DNA from: Oscillospiraceae bacterium
Lineage (GTDB): Bacteria > Bacillota > Clostridia > Oscillospirales > Oscillospiraceae
Reading direction: 5' to 3'
Assembly: GCA_902767395.1 (NCBI GenBank)
Contig: CACXHI010000130.1
Coordinates: forward strand, 1-7,200
DNA length: 7,200 nucleotides
Shown: positions 6,506 to 7,200 of the stretch, piece by piece
Layout of the letters: each line of letters opens with the position of its first letter
How positions within the stretch are numbered: the first letter of the stretch is position 1
Position numbers and translations under genes: made by a program
Notes under the pieces: generated by a model
The model's database searches: none
The model's input: only the letters and a program-made list of their open reading frames with translations
Told to the model about the DNA's origin: nothing

Positions 6506-6591
6506 GCCCTAATCTCCTTTCGCGTCGTTTTTTCCAGAAAGCAGTAGTAAGGAATCAGGGTAATGCCTTGATCTATCACTCTCGTTTTCAT
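6478..6591 (-). CDS. Possible 37-residue coupled small ORF
   Basis: Its ATG overlaps the TGA of the C_GCAxxG gene as ATGA (6588-6591), the arrangement typical of translational coupling. The product starts MKTRVIDQGITLIPYYCFLE and ends KEIRARPSRTRQS. It matches no family I know. The last third overlaps the MerR remnant in another frame and contains its ribosome site, so this may be only decayed sequence that happens to stay open. Low confidence. Confidence 0.2.
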   Translation of the reverse strand: MKTRVIDQGITLIPYYCFLEKTTRKEIRARPSRTRQS

Positions 6592-6986
6592 GCCAGCTTG
6601 CCCTGCTCTCTCAGAATCTGCTCCACAAGCGTCACGCACTCAAACACCAGCGCGTCGCAGTGGGGCTTTCGTTCTCCGCCCAGCGCCTCGTTTCTGCGGA
6701 GCAGGTCTGCGCACTCAAGCATTCCCTCGTGGCTGGCACGGAGCGCCTGATAGAACGCCTCGGGATTGTCAATTCCAAATAGTCCCAGCACCACCAGACC
6801 CCCGGTGACAGCCCCGCAGGCGGCTTCCCGTTTCAGTCCCCGTCCGAAATTGGCACAGATGCCCAGCGCCTGCGCCTCTGTGAGCCCGGCGTCCTTTGCA
6901 AACGGGAGCAGGACAGATTGCCCGCAATTGTAATGTGGGGTCACAATCGCCCGAAGCTCCTTTGCCCTGTCCAAATACTGACTCAT
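6588..6986 (-). CDS. C_GCAxxG_C_C-type putative redox protein
   Basis: A 132-residue soluble helical protein of the cysteine-rich C_GCAxxG_C_C type, common in anaerobes. The family is thought to be redox-active or metal-binding, but its reaction is not established. Visible landmarks are HYNCGQSVLLPFA (Cys21), ANFGRGLKREAACGAVTGGL (Cys57, with the glycine-rich turn CGAVTG at 57-62), LECADLLRRN (Cys92) and KPHCDAL (Cys110); Cys44 and Cys117 are extra. The order of one N-terminal Cys, a Cys-Gly-Ala turn and two later Cys residues fits the family, and the length is normal. The start is supported by GGGGGAG (6994-7000), 7 nt upstream. There is no signal peptide, so it is cytoplasmic. It lies between a tRNA terminator and the MerR remnant. 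No good promoter is seen for it. Confidence 0.8.
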   Translation of the reverse strand: MSQYLDRAKELRAIVTPHYNCGQSVLLPFAKDAGLTEAQALGICANFGRGLKREAACGAVTGGLVVLGLFGIDNPEAFYQALRASHEGMLECADLLRRNEALGGERKPHCDALVFECVTLVEQILREQGKLA

Positions 6987-7011
6987 CGCTTTTCTCCCCC
7001 AATCTTATAAG

Positions 7012-7063
7012 TTTCCAGTTTCCATTTGGAAAACCCGATCGAAAGAATGCTGAAAACTGGAAA
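7012..7063. repeat. Inverted repeat upstream of the C_GCAxxG gene
   Basis: TTTCCAGTTT (7012-7021) and AAACTGGAAA (7054-7063) are perfect 10-bp inverted arms 32 bp apart, and a nested TTTCC-ATTT-GGAAA (7020-7032 region) lies next to the first arm. It fills the gap between the tRNA terminator and the C_GCAxxG ribosome site. It could be an operator, an mRNA leader structure or a short dispersed repeat; the sequence alone does not decide. Confidence 0.55.
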
Positions 7064-7065
7064 TG

Positions 7066-7115
7066 AAAAATACAAAGCGAAAACCCCGCCATTATTCAGA
7101 CAGGATTTTCGCTTT
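7066..7115 (-). terminator. Intrinsic terminator after tRNA-Tyr
   Basis: On the minus strand, AAAGCGAAAATCCTGTC (7115-7099) pairs with GGCGGGGTTTTCGCTTT (7090-7074) over 17 positions, the outer ten perfect and the inner seven including G-U pairs, across an 8-nt loop. A T-rich tail follows (TTTTT at 7070-7066). The first arm begins at the last A of the tRNA CCA end, so it ends the tRNA transcript and limits read-through into the C_GCAxxG gene. Confidence 0.85.
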
Positions 7116-7199
7116 GGTGGGGGAAGGTGGATTCGAACCACCGAAGGCAGTGCCAGCAGATTTACAGTCTGTCCCCTTTGGCCACTCGGGAATTCCCCC
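7115..7199 (-). tRNA. tRNA-Tyr (anticodon GTA), CCA encoded
   Basis: A class II tRNA of 85 nt including the encoded CCA. The acceptor stem is GGGGGAA (7199-7193) with TTCCCCC (7125-7119), then discriminator A and CCA (7117-7115). The D arm contains CCCGAGTGGCCAAAGGG, and the anticodon loop CTGTAAA has GTA at 7165-7163, reading tyrosine codons. A long variable arm with a GGC/GCC stem follows, as expected for bacterial tRNA-Tyr, then a T arm GGTGG-TTCGAAT-CCACC. The outermost anticodon-stem pair looks like an A-C mismatch. The 5' end lies one base inside the window, so its promoter is outside. Confidence 0.95.
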
Positions 7200-7200
7200 A

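Noticed and set aside
7003..7008. TATAAG as a -10 box for the C_GCAxxG gene
   Set aside because: No fitting -35 box lies 16-18 bp upstream, and the predicted start would fall within the ribosome binding site.
1..7200. CRISPR array, transposase or insertion sequence ends
   Set aside because: I found no regularly spaced repeats, transposase-like frames or paired terminal repeats.

Overview
This window looks like a chromosomal segment of a Gram-positive, low-to-mid GC anaerobe, most likely a gut-type clostridium (Oscillospiraceae-like). That is an inference from strong AGGAG-type ribosome binding sites, a CCA-encoding tRNA-Tyr, a C_GCAxxG_C_C-type protein and an OFA-type MFS transporter. Every supported gene is on the minus strand, so transcription runs from position 7200 towards position 1.

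Right part (about 5030-7199): a tRNA-Tyr(GTA) is followed by a strong intrinsic terminator. Next come an inverted repeat, a small cysteine-rich C_GCAxxG_C_C-type protein, the wreck of a MerR-family regulator (start codon apparently lost, only the DNA-binding N-terminus left), and a 12-helix MFS transporter of the oxalate/formate antiporter-like family. A short open stretch after the transporter looks like the C-terminus of a lost gene. This part is visibly more GC-rich than the left part.

Left part (1-4988): a glycan-assembly operon. It starts from a perfect-consensus promoter (TTGACA, 17 bp, TATAAT) whose -10 box lies inside a perfect 15-bp palindrome, a likely operator. A leader of about 230 nt follows, with a candidate early terminator. 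The genes, in transcription order, are a PglE-type sugar aminotransferase, a PglC-type phosphoglycosyl transferase, a PglD/NeuD-type N-acetyltransferase, a PglA-like GT4 glycosyltransferase, and a TviB/WbpO-type UDP-HexNAc 6-dehydrogenase cut by the window edge.

Together these suggest the following route. A UDP-4-keto-6-deoxy-HexNAc (made by a PglF-like dehydratase not in this window) is aminated and N-acetylated to a bacillosamine-like sugar. PglC loads its phospho-sugar onto undecaprenyl phosphate, and the GT4 enzyme adds the next sugar. The dehydrogenase supplies a HexNAc-uronic acid for later steps. The final product (capsule, exopolysaccharide or protein-linked glycan) cannot be told from this window.
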